The notes below the pieces were generated by a model. That model was given only the letters and a program-made list of their open reading frames with translations, ran no database searches and was not told the DNA's origin. 64,000 nt of DNA. It comes from Sanghuangporus weigelae (lineage: Eukaryota > Basidiomycota > Agaricomycetes > Hymenochaetales > Hymenochaetaceae). Position numbers and translations under genes: made by a program. The stretch covers positions 186,001 to 250,000 of the forward strand of contig CP137330.1 in NCBI GenBank assembly GCA_033182465.1. The letters are read 5' to 3'. The first letter of the stretch is position 1, and every line of letters starts with the position of its first letter. Positions 32,879 to 43,416 of the stretch are shown here, piece after piece.

Positions 32879-34125
32879 GATGCGGACCTTCTCTTGTCGT
32901 CGGGCAAGGATAACCGTGTATCATGCTGGAATCCTCTGTCGGCTGAGATAGTCGGAGAGCTACCGTACGCTGCTAATTGGGCCTTCCAAGTTCAATGGTG
33001 TCCGCGAAGCCCTGACCCTTTGGCGACTACCTGTTTTGATGGGACTATCGGTATTCACTCGATCCAGACGACAAATGAAGCGGCTGAAGCTCAGGCTCCT
33101 GCCGCTACGCCGAAGCCCGATGGTTCTGACGTGTTTGACGTTCCTGGCTTTGCACGTACGACTCAGACGACTCTTCAACCTCCGAAATGGCTTCGTCGAC
33201 CAACTTCAGCATCATTTGGTTACGGCGAAAAGTTGGTATCCATATGTAACGTCGTCACCGAGCCAGACATCATCTCGCGTGCGAGGGCTCTCAAAGCTGC
33301 AACTGATGGGCAGAATTTTAATGAATTTGCTCAGAAGAAGTCTGCTGATGCAGAAGCACGGCAAGTACATGATACCGCGAGCTTGCTCAAAGCGGACCCC
33401 GGCGAAGAGCTTGTCACCTTACTTGGATTCTCGAAGACAGATATCGTGGCTCGAGTAGTAGAGGCTGTTGAGAAAATCAAGTCGACTGCCACCCCAACGC
33501 AGCCCCCGGCATAAGAGCTGAGTCGAGAACGGACAACGCCCCTTGAATCTGTTGTGTTCTTCGCAGAACCCGAGACGGAACCAGAACACGAGCAAGAGCA
33601 CACACCATCCGAGTAAAGTACGAGCGTCGCTTCTGATCACGCTACAGATGCTACAGGTGCCATTGATGGCGAGTCGACGATAAGAGCCCCCTCGTTATGC
33701 GGGGATGACATTGGTACACCGTAGACGCTCAAGCTGATTTCTTCAGCACAATAGGTACAATGCGCAATGCTGTTCCGGATCATGTCCAGATTCCACAAAC
33801 CAATTGCGCTGATGACTCATCGGTCGCTGCTACTGTTGGTTCGCGCCCGTCTTCCACCGCTTCAGAAGCACTCAAAACCAACACGTTCCGCATCTACCCT
33901 TCCGAAGGGTCCGAGTTCGATCGTCTAGTCACCAAGCCACTCGTGCTAGGCGACCTTGAGTCTGCAGTGTCATTGTATTTGGCTACGGAGCGCTTCGCGG
34001 ATGCGATCCTTCTGGCTGTCAAGAGTGGTCCCGACCTTTCCCAGCGCGTGAAGAAGTCCTACTTCGAGAAACGTACGATCAATTACCCGTATCTCCGCCT
34101 CTTCCAGTTCATTGTACGTCCATGA
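32879..34125 (+). pseudogene. truncated SEC31 (COPII coat) fragment
   Basis: Open segments match Sec31, the outer COPII coat protein of ER-to-Golgi vesicles. At 32879-33514 is the end of the WD40 propeller (LLLSSGKDNRVSCWNP, TCFDGTIGIHSIQ) and the following region. At 33760-34125 is the next part (FRIYPSEGSEFDRL, SAVSLYLATERFADAILLA). Sec31 is about 1,200-1,300 residues; here the first part of the propeller and everything after about residue 700 are absent. The two segments lie in different frames, with a stop at 33514 between them. No start codon with a plausible upstream exon was found. It is best read as a duplicated, broken piece of the host gene carried to the edge of the CRN block. The functional SEC31 must lie elsewhere. 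Confidence 0.75.
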
Positions 34126-34457
34126 ACTCCCAATTATATCGCAGTAGGGCATTGATGGCGATGGCATAAGATCTCGGACGTGCTGATGATGAGCCTATAA
34201 ACTTCTTAACATTCGTTCCTATGGATTACTAGCTTAAAGATGTTATTGTGGTCCGCATGCAGCTTCACAAATATTCTTTCACTTCTCATGTATCTGTGCA
34301 AGCATTCTTGTGATGTAATATATTGTTCTCACTGATTTGCAAGATTTAAACACGGTGAACCTGAAATTACAGACACTCTGCCTGTCTTTATTGTAATAAG
34401 AGAAAGAGCATTTTATTATACCTGTAAGGTGAATGTTAGATCGATTTCGATAATATA

Positions 34458-35125
34458 CAGGCATTTACCGGTCCTTTGAACACCCAATACAGATGCACTC
34501 ACCCAGCTCACCACACAGAAGATTTATAACTTTCAAGTACATATTCTGATAGCCCTTGACGAGGGCAACATTTACTAATTTTTTCAAGCTGTAAATTGTA
34601 CAGGAAAAATAATTATCGGTGAAAGAAAAAAGATGCAAGAATGTCACAAAAACCACTCCTTTGAACACCGTGTGACATTAGAATTTGCCGTCACGGCGCT
34701 AGTTCTCGGTACGGCAAAATACAACCGCTGATCTTAGCATGTAAAAATCCCTCCTCCCATCTGTCACACTTTCTGTTTGTTTCCCCTGCATTAATTCGTA
34801 GAGTAACTATTTTCTCTTCAAACTTTGCACAGATGCACCCATGGTGATACTTTAGTGATATGTACAACTATCTTCTATGTAAATAGGCCAGAACAAGCTC
34901 AAGAGCAATTGTTGCAAGTTAAACTCAACCAAATACAACCAAATTAGCCAGTGCATAATTTCTCTACACTGAACGCCTCACTCAAATCTTCTGAAATTTG
35001 GTATTATAATTGGTACATATTCTCTGCATCTGTGTGATTTTTTTCGTGACAAGGGAAGAAGAATTGAGGGAGAAAATTCGAGTGTTCAAAGGAACGGTAC
35101 TGTTTAAAGGACCGGTAAATGACTG
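34458..35125. mobile_element. TA-flanked MITE (family 1, copy 3, diverged)
   Basis: The terminal inverted repeats are CAGGCATTTACCGGTCCTTTGAACAC and its partner at 35100-35125, flanked by TA at 34456-34457 and 35126-35127. The length of 668 bp matches the other family members. A subterminal block (tgtcacaaaaaccactcctttgaacaccg near 34640) corresponds in inverted orientation to tcacatggtgttcaaaggag at about 9330. The interior has diverged strongly, so this is an older copy. It has no coding capacity. Confidence 0.8.
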
Positions 35126-35127
35126 TA

Positions 35128-35694
35128 TGACTTTGTAGAAATTCTGTGATTATTGTAAAACCCCATCAATCTTTTGCATGACATGTAAGAGGCTATCAGA
35201 AGTTCTAGTTGCCTTGAAAGGATGTGGTCCGCAGCAAAATGACGCAATGCTGAAAGTCTAGCCCGAGATTCTCGACGAAAGGAATTATTGGACCCACGAT
35301 ATGGCTGAAGTTTGCGTCTGAAAGTGCAGGGACTTGGAGATGAGGTAGCATCTGGTGGCATAATACCCTTAGTGCCAAGAGCGTTGAATCGCGATAATAC
35401 TTCCCAGGAACAAGCCAATGTTTCAATAATGCTCATTTTTAACAAAAGAGGAAAAGAAATACGAATATGCTAAAACACGATAGAGTCTCATTACTAGCTA
35501 CTCCAAACGTATAACATCGCTCGGGAGTGCGAAAAAGTCCTTGACATAATGGGTAACCACGGCACAACAGAGCGGAGTAAGTGAAAATAACAGACTTGTG
35601 GCAAAAAGAGCGCTGAAGAAGTCCGAACTGTGATAGGGTGAACTAGACTCGTAACTTTCATCAACCCGAGAGTTATACACAGACCGACGTAAGT
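35128..35694. other. intergenic, no gene seen
   Basis: This is the 3' flank of the glycoprotein gene. Two short overlapping frames near 35104-35445 have no recognisable homology and are not supported. Confidence 0.5.
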
Positions 35695-37078
35695 TTACAC
35701 AATGATCATGGCAGCAATGAGCATGCCCATGAAAGCGATCGCAGCTCCCGCACCAGCACCATTTTGAGCGAAAATTGATTGTACGCCGACAGTGCTACCA
35801 CTGCTCTCACCCGTGGCGCTTGACGACGCTCCAGAGCCAGAGCGCGTCGCAGTGCCGGTTGATCGTGTACCTGAGCCGGACGCTGACGCGGTGCTCGAAA
35901 CATTTTCGTTCCACCACGAGGCGGCAGCAGCGTAGAGCTCGGACGAGGCAAACTGAGTACAGCTCGAGGATGCAGGTACAACAGGGGTATATGGGATGGT
36001 AGTGATTGGTCCGAGCGATTCAGGGGGTTGCGTGTAAGTCTGGACTGAGCATGTCAAGTACGTTCAGTTTATGTTTGGCTTTAGATAAGGAAACGAAAAG
36101 GCTCACCAACGCCGTCAGAAGTGTAGACACCCGGGAAGTCTTGGTTGTCGCCCAAGCAAGCTTCAAAGGTACCATTCTGCGCATTGTTTGGGGCATTATA
36201 AGCGCATCCAATACGATCCAAGATGTGCTCGCAGTAGTTGGGCGCATTCGAGTCGGCAGGATCACACGCCTTGAAGCAGAACGCGTCGGCTCCGATGAAT
36301 CTAACAGAAGGCGGGAGGCATCCATCAAGTTCGTTCAAGAGGAGGAAGTGAGCCAAGATAATACTCACAAATGCCATTCGACAGCCTGGATAAATGTGCT
36401 ATTGTCACCATTGCTTGTGTTGAAAGCATTCGAGTAAACAAGAGAGCCAATCGGGTTACCGCGAAGATCTGCACCGTGAGGGTCAAGCTCTCCTCCAAAG
36501 TCACCGACTTGGATGTTAATAGCTGTCTGGTCAAGGAAACCGACGACCTGAACGTAGGAAGGCGTCTTAATGTATTGGACACCTTGCAGAGCACCTGGAG
36601 GAATGATACGCGTTCCTCTTCCTGGGTTCGCACACCATGCAACTGCTGAACCCTCGGTGTCACCGACTAGTGAGTTGGGTTCCGGTGGTCCCCAAAGACA
36701 AAAGTCTAATGAAAAGAAACCAAAACATTATCAGAGCTATAAAAAGGGGTTAAACTAGCGACTAAATATTACCGTCGAGGTGATTTAGGAACATCGTCTG
36801 GCAAAGCGAATCTTGGCCCTCTGTCGTGGAATTACAAATGTTGTAACCAGTCTGAATACCACGAACAAGGTTCGTGTCCGTGTCAACTTGGTAAGGCTAC
36901 AAAAGACATAGCAAGTCAGGAAAGTCCATACTGAAGTGAAAACTTCACCTACAATCTCGGAGGGATAGGAGAAACGCTTGCTCGCCAGCGGCGTAGCAGG
37001 GAAAGTCTCCTGCTGCGCTCGGACGAGAACCGCAGCAACAGCTACGAGTGTAAACGCACGAAAAGTGAGACTAGACAT
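35695..37078 (-). CDS. macrofage-activating-glycoprotein-like secreted GPI protein
   Basis: Five exons; ATG at 37078 (MSSLTFRAFTLVAVAAVLVRAQ), a clear signal peptide. In-phase introns join SEI to PYQVDTDTN, HLD to DFCLWGPPEPN, EWH to FIGADAFCFKACDP, and SDG to QTYTQPPESLGP. Family landmarks are GYNICNSTTEGQDS, VAWCANPGRGTRIIP, GGELDPHGADLRGNP and NAPNNAQNGTFEACLGDNQDFPG. A Ser/Thr-rich stalk (about residues 340-390) and a hydrophobic C-terminus preceded by small residues point to a GPI anchor, so the product is probably a cell-wall or surface glycoprotein. The family is widespread in Agaricomycetes; its biochemical role is not established. The gene looks intact at about 400 residues. Confidence 0.88.
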
Positions 37079-38223
37079 TTTGAAGGGTCTGTATTGTAAT
37101 GACTAGCAGTAACGAGCGACTGAGCAATACGCGAGGAGTGCAGCAAAAACGGTTTGCGGGTGACTGCGACGAACAGGCGAAGGGAGAAAACAGAAGCAGG
37201 AACGAGAAAGAAAACAAGTGGGATGCCAAGCGCGAAAACGACGCACGGCCCTTTGTACGTCCTGCACGTACTCAAGAACGCTGAGACCAGCCAAGAGTTC
37301 CTTGCATGGTTTGGTAAACCCTTGAAGTTTCCCTCATTCCGTTTTTCCGTTTTGCTTTGCCATTCATTGTCAATTAAGCGGACATCCCAAATCCACGAGT
37401 TTTCACGTCTTTCAGTAGACAAGAGACTGGACTGATGTCACTGGTAGGGATGCGAAGTTGAGTGAACGTTTGTGCCAAGGTGTAAGTGTCATTTGATTTG
37501 TTCCCGGTAAAGCAATTTTGATCTGTTCGTATTATGTAATACACAGAACGATCCACTGATCCAAACTCGCGTCCTCTTGACATCCTCAACCTCATTGTCT
37601 ACCATGTAAAGGTGTTATGAGGATAAACTTTGCTCTGAGTACATTAAAATTGACTACAGGTGTTTCATATTGAAATGACTATAGCGCGCATTCCAAGATC
37701 GTGTCGCAACTTCCCTTACCGTATGATCTTGCAGCATTAATTGGTTTGGTTTTCAGTTTTCATGTCTCGCTTTTGGAATAATTTTGGTAAACAGGAGACA
37801 TGAAATCCAAACGAACGATGCTCTTTCTGAGTTGTGGTAGGGACTCGTTATATACCTGGCCTGGTGCATCTAATCTGTGATATTTCTCAGCTGCTTGTTT
37901 CTAACGTTTGGGCTTCATGCGACTTCATGTATCGCGCAAGTGATAAAATGAAAATGTAGCCTATCGCCATGATCCTTAGCCCTGAGGCTCCGTGTTTTCT
38001 GTATACCGATCAACTCGGCACCGCGCCACTCGTTGTTCGCCTAGCTCATCTCAGATCGCATAACAACAAATGCGCTGCGAGACCTGAGGTCGCTCACGCT
38101 AAATGATGGAGTAGCCATGTATTAATAGAAGCCTCTGTTTCTCGTAGCGTGTCTATCTAGCAGCTACGTATCCATATAAGTACCTTATTCCTTTTCATCA
38201 GCACTTTCTATCCTACATTCAAG
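37079..38223. other. intergenic, divergent promoter region
   Basis: This separates the leftward glycoprotein gene from the rightward membrane-protein gene and presumably holds both promoters. Only short unsupported frames are present. Confidence 0.5.
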
Positions 38224-39722
38224 ATGCCGGGTCTCAATTTCACCAACTCTTCTCAGATGCTCCCTTGTACTCAAGAAGTCGATGCAGCTACCGTTGTCTT
38301 CGTTGTTTCTGAGGCGATAACTTCGGACTATTTCGCAGTCGCTCTTCTTGTTGCCCTTGTATACCACTCAAGTACGGAATATATATTCTTCTCGTAGGGT
38401 TGCTTCTGACCAATATAATCAAGTTATCACATCTGAAAACGAGGTAATGTACTTTGCCAGAATTCAGTCTTTCGTATGCAACTGCTTACCAGTCCATGAC
38501 TCTAGATCAAGTACTTTTGGGTGGGTCGCATCGACTGGTTCAGGCTTCTCGATCTGACGAAGAATCCAAGTCCAAGCCACGCAGTTCGGTCAGCTTGATT
38601 TACTTTGCGGCAAGTGTCGTCCTCTGTAGGATGTTGGTTAGGTTTGACTTCCAACCCAGGACCGTTACACAGGGCTCACGTCAGCGGTCTGTAACATAAT
38701 CAGTAAGTTGTTATTTCTCATGGAGAGGTAATGTCCTGGGCACGCAATGCCACTAGCCAAAATCTTCGCCGCAAGTCTCGCAAGGTGTGCTCACAAGATG
38801 ATCCTCTTAAACTGATGTATCTACATAGTTGTGCATGTTGTCTCACTATTAAAGTCATCGCTCTGCTGATTAGGAGAACAGGCCGCATCTCAGGCTAGGC
38901 CGGCTCCTTGGCTGATATGTCGTTCAGAATGGTCATGACGGAATATTGTTTCCATGCTCACTGGGAGACCAGATATCATTACGATCGTACTAATCGACTG
39001 TGAGGAGCTGAGATTATTATCACTGTCGTTGGACTAACACTCGGATGCTGCAGACATCCTGCTCATCCGCGTCCTGACACTTTATCACCAAAGCAAGCAT
39101 TTCTTCTTACAAAGACGGAATACCGTTTACATTCTACGCAGGTAAGAAATTATCCATTTGCATGAAACTGCTTCTTGGTTTGGAAGCATGGGTCTTGCAA
39201 TGTCCATTTATGGGAAGTTATTTGCAGGATGTAAGACATTTGTTCATTTTGCTTGCTTACTCCTGATGCAAATTCCTTTCAGTTCTTGTCATCACTTTCA
39301 CAGGAGGTATCACGCTTTGTGGCACGATAAGATCTGCGCCACAGGCACTAGGCATCATTTCTTGGTAAGTTTTTGTATCAATCTTCCGCCCCTTCTGATT
39401 CTTTGCAGGGCCGTACCGATGTCCTATGGCATACTTCTTTTGAGTCTTGTGATGTTCAAAGTGATCCAGTTTTACAGAATCTTGTCCGGTTTCAGGGGCT
39501 TCCATCTAGTCCGGGTCCTCGCGCTAGACCAGATCATGTAATCTAGCCTGTAAGCGGAACACAAGCTTTATCTCTGTATATGCTCAACCTTGGTTGTTTC
39601 AGTGTCATTTTCTGTTTCGTCCTCAAGATAATGACCTTGAGCACAGACACTATCAACCCTCTTGTCTCTAATCTTTTAAATGCCCTTGGAAGCCCAACCT
39701 TGCTCCGCATCCTCGGAGGGTA
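38224..39722 (+). CDS. DUF6533-type multipass membrane protein, copy 1 (possibly degraded)
   Basis: ATG 38224 opens MPGLNFTNSSQ and leads into a first membrane segment (DYFAVALLVALVYHS). Later coding blocks, separated by short introns, match those of the tandem paralogue: SLIYFAASV near 38600, the FRGFHLVRVLALDQIM block ending at about 39540, and VIFCFVLKIM...SPTLLRILGG at 39606-39720. Basidiomycete DUF6533 proteins have an N-terminal YDH/TLDREV-type motif and six or seven membrane helices ending in a similar LLG(S/G) block. I could not place every splice site, and the second block deviates from the family motif, so a pseudogene is possible. Function of the family is unknown. Confidence 0.45.
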
Positions 39723-40303
39723 AGCGATATTGATTTTGGTGAGGTGGGTTATGTTTACAATTTCCTTCGTGGTTTCATCTCACCACTGCCTTATCAGAGC
39801 AACGTTGACAACGAACATAGCACTGAACAAGAAGGACACGTCTGAATCTTGGAAGTCAACCGATCCGGTGACTATACAAGCTGACCATTTGCGTCTGGCC
39901 TTCCGTTATGTATTGCTCGTTGAATACCTACAGTATGAATTGATTATTATTTTTACCCGACACGAAGTCTTAGTCCTTCCGCAATATCATGAGACTGTGA
40001 ACGATTGTCCCATCGTGATCATCTTGATTACCAAAAAAATGCGTAGGTGCGTTAAAAAACAGCTTGGTTTTGGCAATTCAGGACATTTACCCAAATTATG
40101 CGAGATATTAAGAAGCCTATGCGCCAACATTCATCCACTCGTTGTTCTCCCCACTTCACCAAGTCAAGCATCACAAGTCCACAGCATACACCATGAACTG
40201 TGATTTCAAATGATGGCAGTATAAGTGATGTAGGGACATACTGGGATTCGGGCTCGGGGCCGACCTTCGATTCTATATTACGTTTTTCCTTGGCAACGAG
40301 TCG

Positions 40304-40982
40304 TAGGGTTCCGACCGTATCGTATACGGATACAGCCGTATAATTTAGACTCTATACGGATACGGCCGTATAGATACGACCGTATATTTGAGTACTCAGA
40401 CCTTTATACGCATACGGGAGGCCCGTATACGGCTTATATGGCGCATACGGCAGCATACTTTTTTAGAAAAAATAATTAAAATAATTACACGGTCGCTCTA
40501 AGTGTTTAAGTATCATAAGGTCCCTAATTGTTCCTGCCTTCAATCTAGCATGTCGGAGAGCAATTGTGTCGCGTCCGCTTGAGAAAATACGCTCAACAGC
40601 AACGAGCCTGAACAATCTTAGTAAGCAATTAGTATAGTACGAAGGACAAAGCTTACTAGGAATACAATGAATGTCTTTGGTAAGACGAGATAAAATGGGA
40701 AATCGAGCACGGCCGCACGGAACTTGTCAATGTGTGTGACACGAAGAAAAAAAACTCACCGGAACACCTCTACTCAGTGCCGACTAGTACTGTGCCGTAT
40801 ATGGTGCATATGCCGTATACGGCATTTCTTTCCCAACTCTATACGGGATACGGCCGTATATATACGGGATACGGCCGTATATATACGGGCCGTATATTTT
40901 CTTCTTTTTCTCTTATACGATACGGCCGTATTGCGTATACGGAAAGCCGTATACGCATTATACGCATACGGTCGGAACACTA
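40304..40982. mobile_element. non-autonomous hAT element with 8-bp target duplication
   Basis: The ends are TAGGGTTCCGACCGTAT and, inverted, TAGTGTTCCGACCGTAT. The 8-bp duplicate acgagtcg lies at 40296-40303 and 40983-40990, the size expected for hAT. Both arms are packed with the palindromic unit atacggccgtata and variants, typical subterminal transposase-binding repeats. In the middle, on the minus strand (about 40508-40600), is a remnant of a hAT transposase dimerisation domain: VAVERIFSSGRDT followed by LRHARLKAGTIRDLM. The 679-bp element therefore derives from an autonomous hAT by internal loss. It sits between the two DUF6533 genes. Confidence 0.88.
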
Positions 40983-41453
40983 ACGAGTCGTGGACATGAA
41001 GCACTTCGATGGAAGAGTGAAAAGTTTCTTCTCAAACAATTGTCAAGCTTGTTCGCATGGTCGGCCTTTGTGTCAAAGGACTGATGCGGACTGCTGCAAC
41101 AGGTACAAGGAAGATCCAGCTAGAGATGCTTCACACGGAGAAGATAATCATCAGCGCTTGACTCAAACCTAGGATCACACTTATGTTTGGTATGACCGGT
41201 ACAAATTCTGGAGATCAGGAATCATTCATCCCGATAATTATATTTAGCTAGGCTATTGATTTCAATGAAACAGATCAAGGATGCCGGCACTGGTCATCTG
41301 TATCCCAAGGAACTAATCTCCGTTTGATGGCGATCTTACTTTCCACGGCGAGACACGGAGCAAAAAGGAGCAATCTTCCAGAAAAGGCTCACTGATAAAG
41401 CGGTAGGATAAAAATCTTAGGACAGTATTTCCTCCGGAAGTCAGTATCACAAG

Positions 41454-43093
41454 ATGGACCTTAGTTTCAGCTACAACTCAACTCTTTCGCTGAAGACTCG
41501 CGCGGATGTCGACCCAAACTTGGTGCAATTGTTCGTTTCTGAGTTCTTGAAAGCGCAATGTTGCAATATAGCTCTATTGACTATGCTGGTCTACCATTCC
41601 AGTACGTCGGCCAGTCTGATTGATATCTGTTTACTGATCGGAGTTTGCACTTCGAAGTTATTACAATGGACAGAGAGGTGAGCAGTAGCAACAAATTTAC
41701 GTTTTGATTAAAAAAGAGCTTAGTAAACTCGAAAAGGTGAAATACTTTTGGGTGAGTTACACATAGACTAGCTCGATTCGCCGAAGTCTAACTTGTCGAT
41801 ATAGACCGGACCATGGAACACCATTCGCTTGGTTTACTTTGCTGTGGGTAGGATACGTCTCGTCGGGCTTGGTTACGTCAAACTGGAATTCCTCTAACTA
41901 TGCATGCCACAGAATCGATATATTGGACTTCTCGGCGACATAACTAGCGTAACTCGTAAGCAGGGAAGATAAGTTTTGCTTTCGTTAGAGACTCACTTTT
42001 GAAAACCTTAGGACGAGATCTTCACGAAACTCGGTTCAAGTGAGTATTTCTTAGAGTAAATATATTAACAGCATCTAATCATCTATACGTCCTTCTTGAA
42101 CAGTTGTAAGCATATCTTAGTGCACAAATATATGGTAACTGTCTTAACATGAGGAAAGGTCTCTTCTCTTTCTGGACTGGTTCGGTGTCTGGTAAGTAGC
42201 ACTGTGTTTTGTAAGGAGGATGTTTGTTAATGAACCTCTAAGCATTGATCACGATGGTACTCATCGATTGTAAGAGCCTTGCTCGTAAATTCATGTAGAC
42301 ATCGGACACAAACCACAGGTGCATTGGTAGACATCCTCCTTATTCGGGTCTCGGCGCTATACCACCAAAGTATGCATCTGCGTTTCCGATTGCGGTGACT
42401 ATGTCTGATTTGCGACAGATAAGAAATTAGATCTCTGTCTCAAATTGCTCCTTGCCTTGGACGCAATCGCCGGCCTTACCATGCTGATATATGGTAACCA
42501 GGTCGAACAATGTACGCCCCTTGTTTATCCTGTCTTCTTTCGCTAACCATCGTCCAGATACCGCTGGTAGTCTTGCAGAAGGAATTACGGTCTGCGGATA
42601 TAACGGGCAGGTACAGAAAAATCTATCCATCATTTCCTGGTAAGCTGAACGAACATCCCGGTTGTCGAGTTTCTTCCTCATATTGAATCAGGACCATACC
42701 GCTGGCATTTGAATCGCTACTACTGACCCTCGCGCTGCCAAAGGCAGCAGAGTATTGGAAACTATCATTCGGTTTCAAGGGTCTGCATCTCATAGGCGTT
42801 CTTATTCGAGATCAAATTATCTACTTTGGATTGTAAGTTTCCAACTTTTATCGTTTCGGATTATAAATCTGATAGTATACAGCGTCATTCTTTTCTGCGT
42901 GCTGAAGATTGTCGAGCTGTCTGTCCCAGATATCGACGTGAATATTTCGTACTTTCTTGGGATGATCGCTAATCCGACTATGCTGTGCCTCCTCGGAGGC
43001 CAACTTCTAATCAATATGAAAGAAGCCGGAGAGAGGGGCGCCAATGCTGGAACGAGCTATATACCGAGCGTGGGTAACATTGAATTTGCTTGA
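41454..43093 (+). CDS. DUF6533-type multipass membrane protein, copy 2
   Basis: ATG 41454 opens MDLSFSYNSTLSL, with the first helix at NIALLTMLVYHS and a donor gtacgt at 41602. Further blocks are REVKYFW at about 41680-41754; GPWNTIRLVYFA near 41810; ALDAIAGLTMLIYGN near 42458; PLAFESLLLTLALPKAAEYWKLSFGFKGLHLIGVLIRDQIIYF (about 42695-42830); and the last exon with VILFCVLKIVELS...LLGGQLLINMKEAGERGAN ending at 43093. The EVKYFW and NMKEAGERG landmarks are typical of DUF6533 proteins. Exon order and phase are plausible but not all junctions were fixed. It is a tandem duplicate of copy 1 and better preserved. Confidence 0.55.
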
Positions 43094-43416
43094 GGTCGGT
43101 CCTATGCTTAGCTCCCAAGTCCATATTCATCATATGTGCGCGTAAAACACCTAGGACACTGATGAATGGAAGTACGGTGGTCTTCATAGAGGGAGGTAGT
43201 AAATTACTAGCCGGAGGCACAGGCTTTCTTAGAATTCACATGTACCGTATTGCTTGGAGTAAAATTTCATTTCTCTCCGGGTCTATCACGAAGTGGGCTC
43301 GAGTGAGCCAAGGACGCAACAGTTTCTGAGGCCACAAGATCCGGTCTGATTTATTGTTTTCGTCGAAAGCATGCAAACGAGTGGTAGAATTTCAATCGAT
43401 TATATAATGGTGAAAC
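43094..43416. other. intergenic between convergent genes
   Basis: This is the 3' flank of the DUF6533 copy 2 gene and of LYS2. No gene seen. Confidence 0.5.

Noticed and set aside
40304-40982. CRISPR-like array of short repeats
   Set aside because: The repeats are irregular palindromes without uniform spacers, lie within hAT ends, and the genome is eukaryotic.
40724-41004. Three short ORFs in both strands
   Set aside because: They are products of the atacggccgtata repeats in the hAT element.
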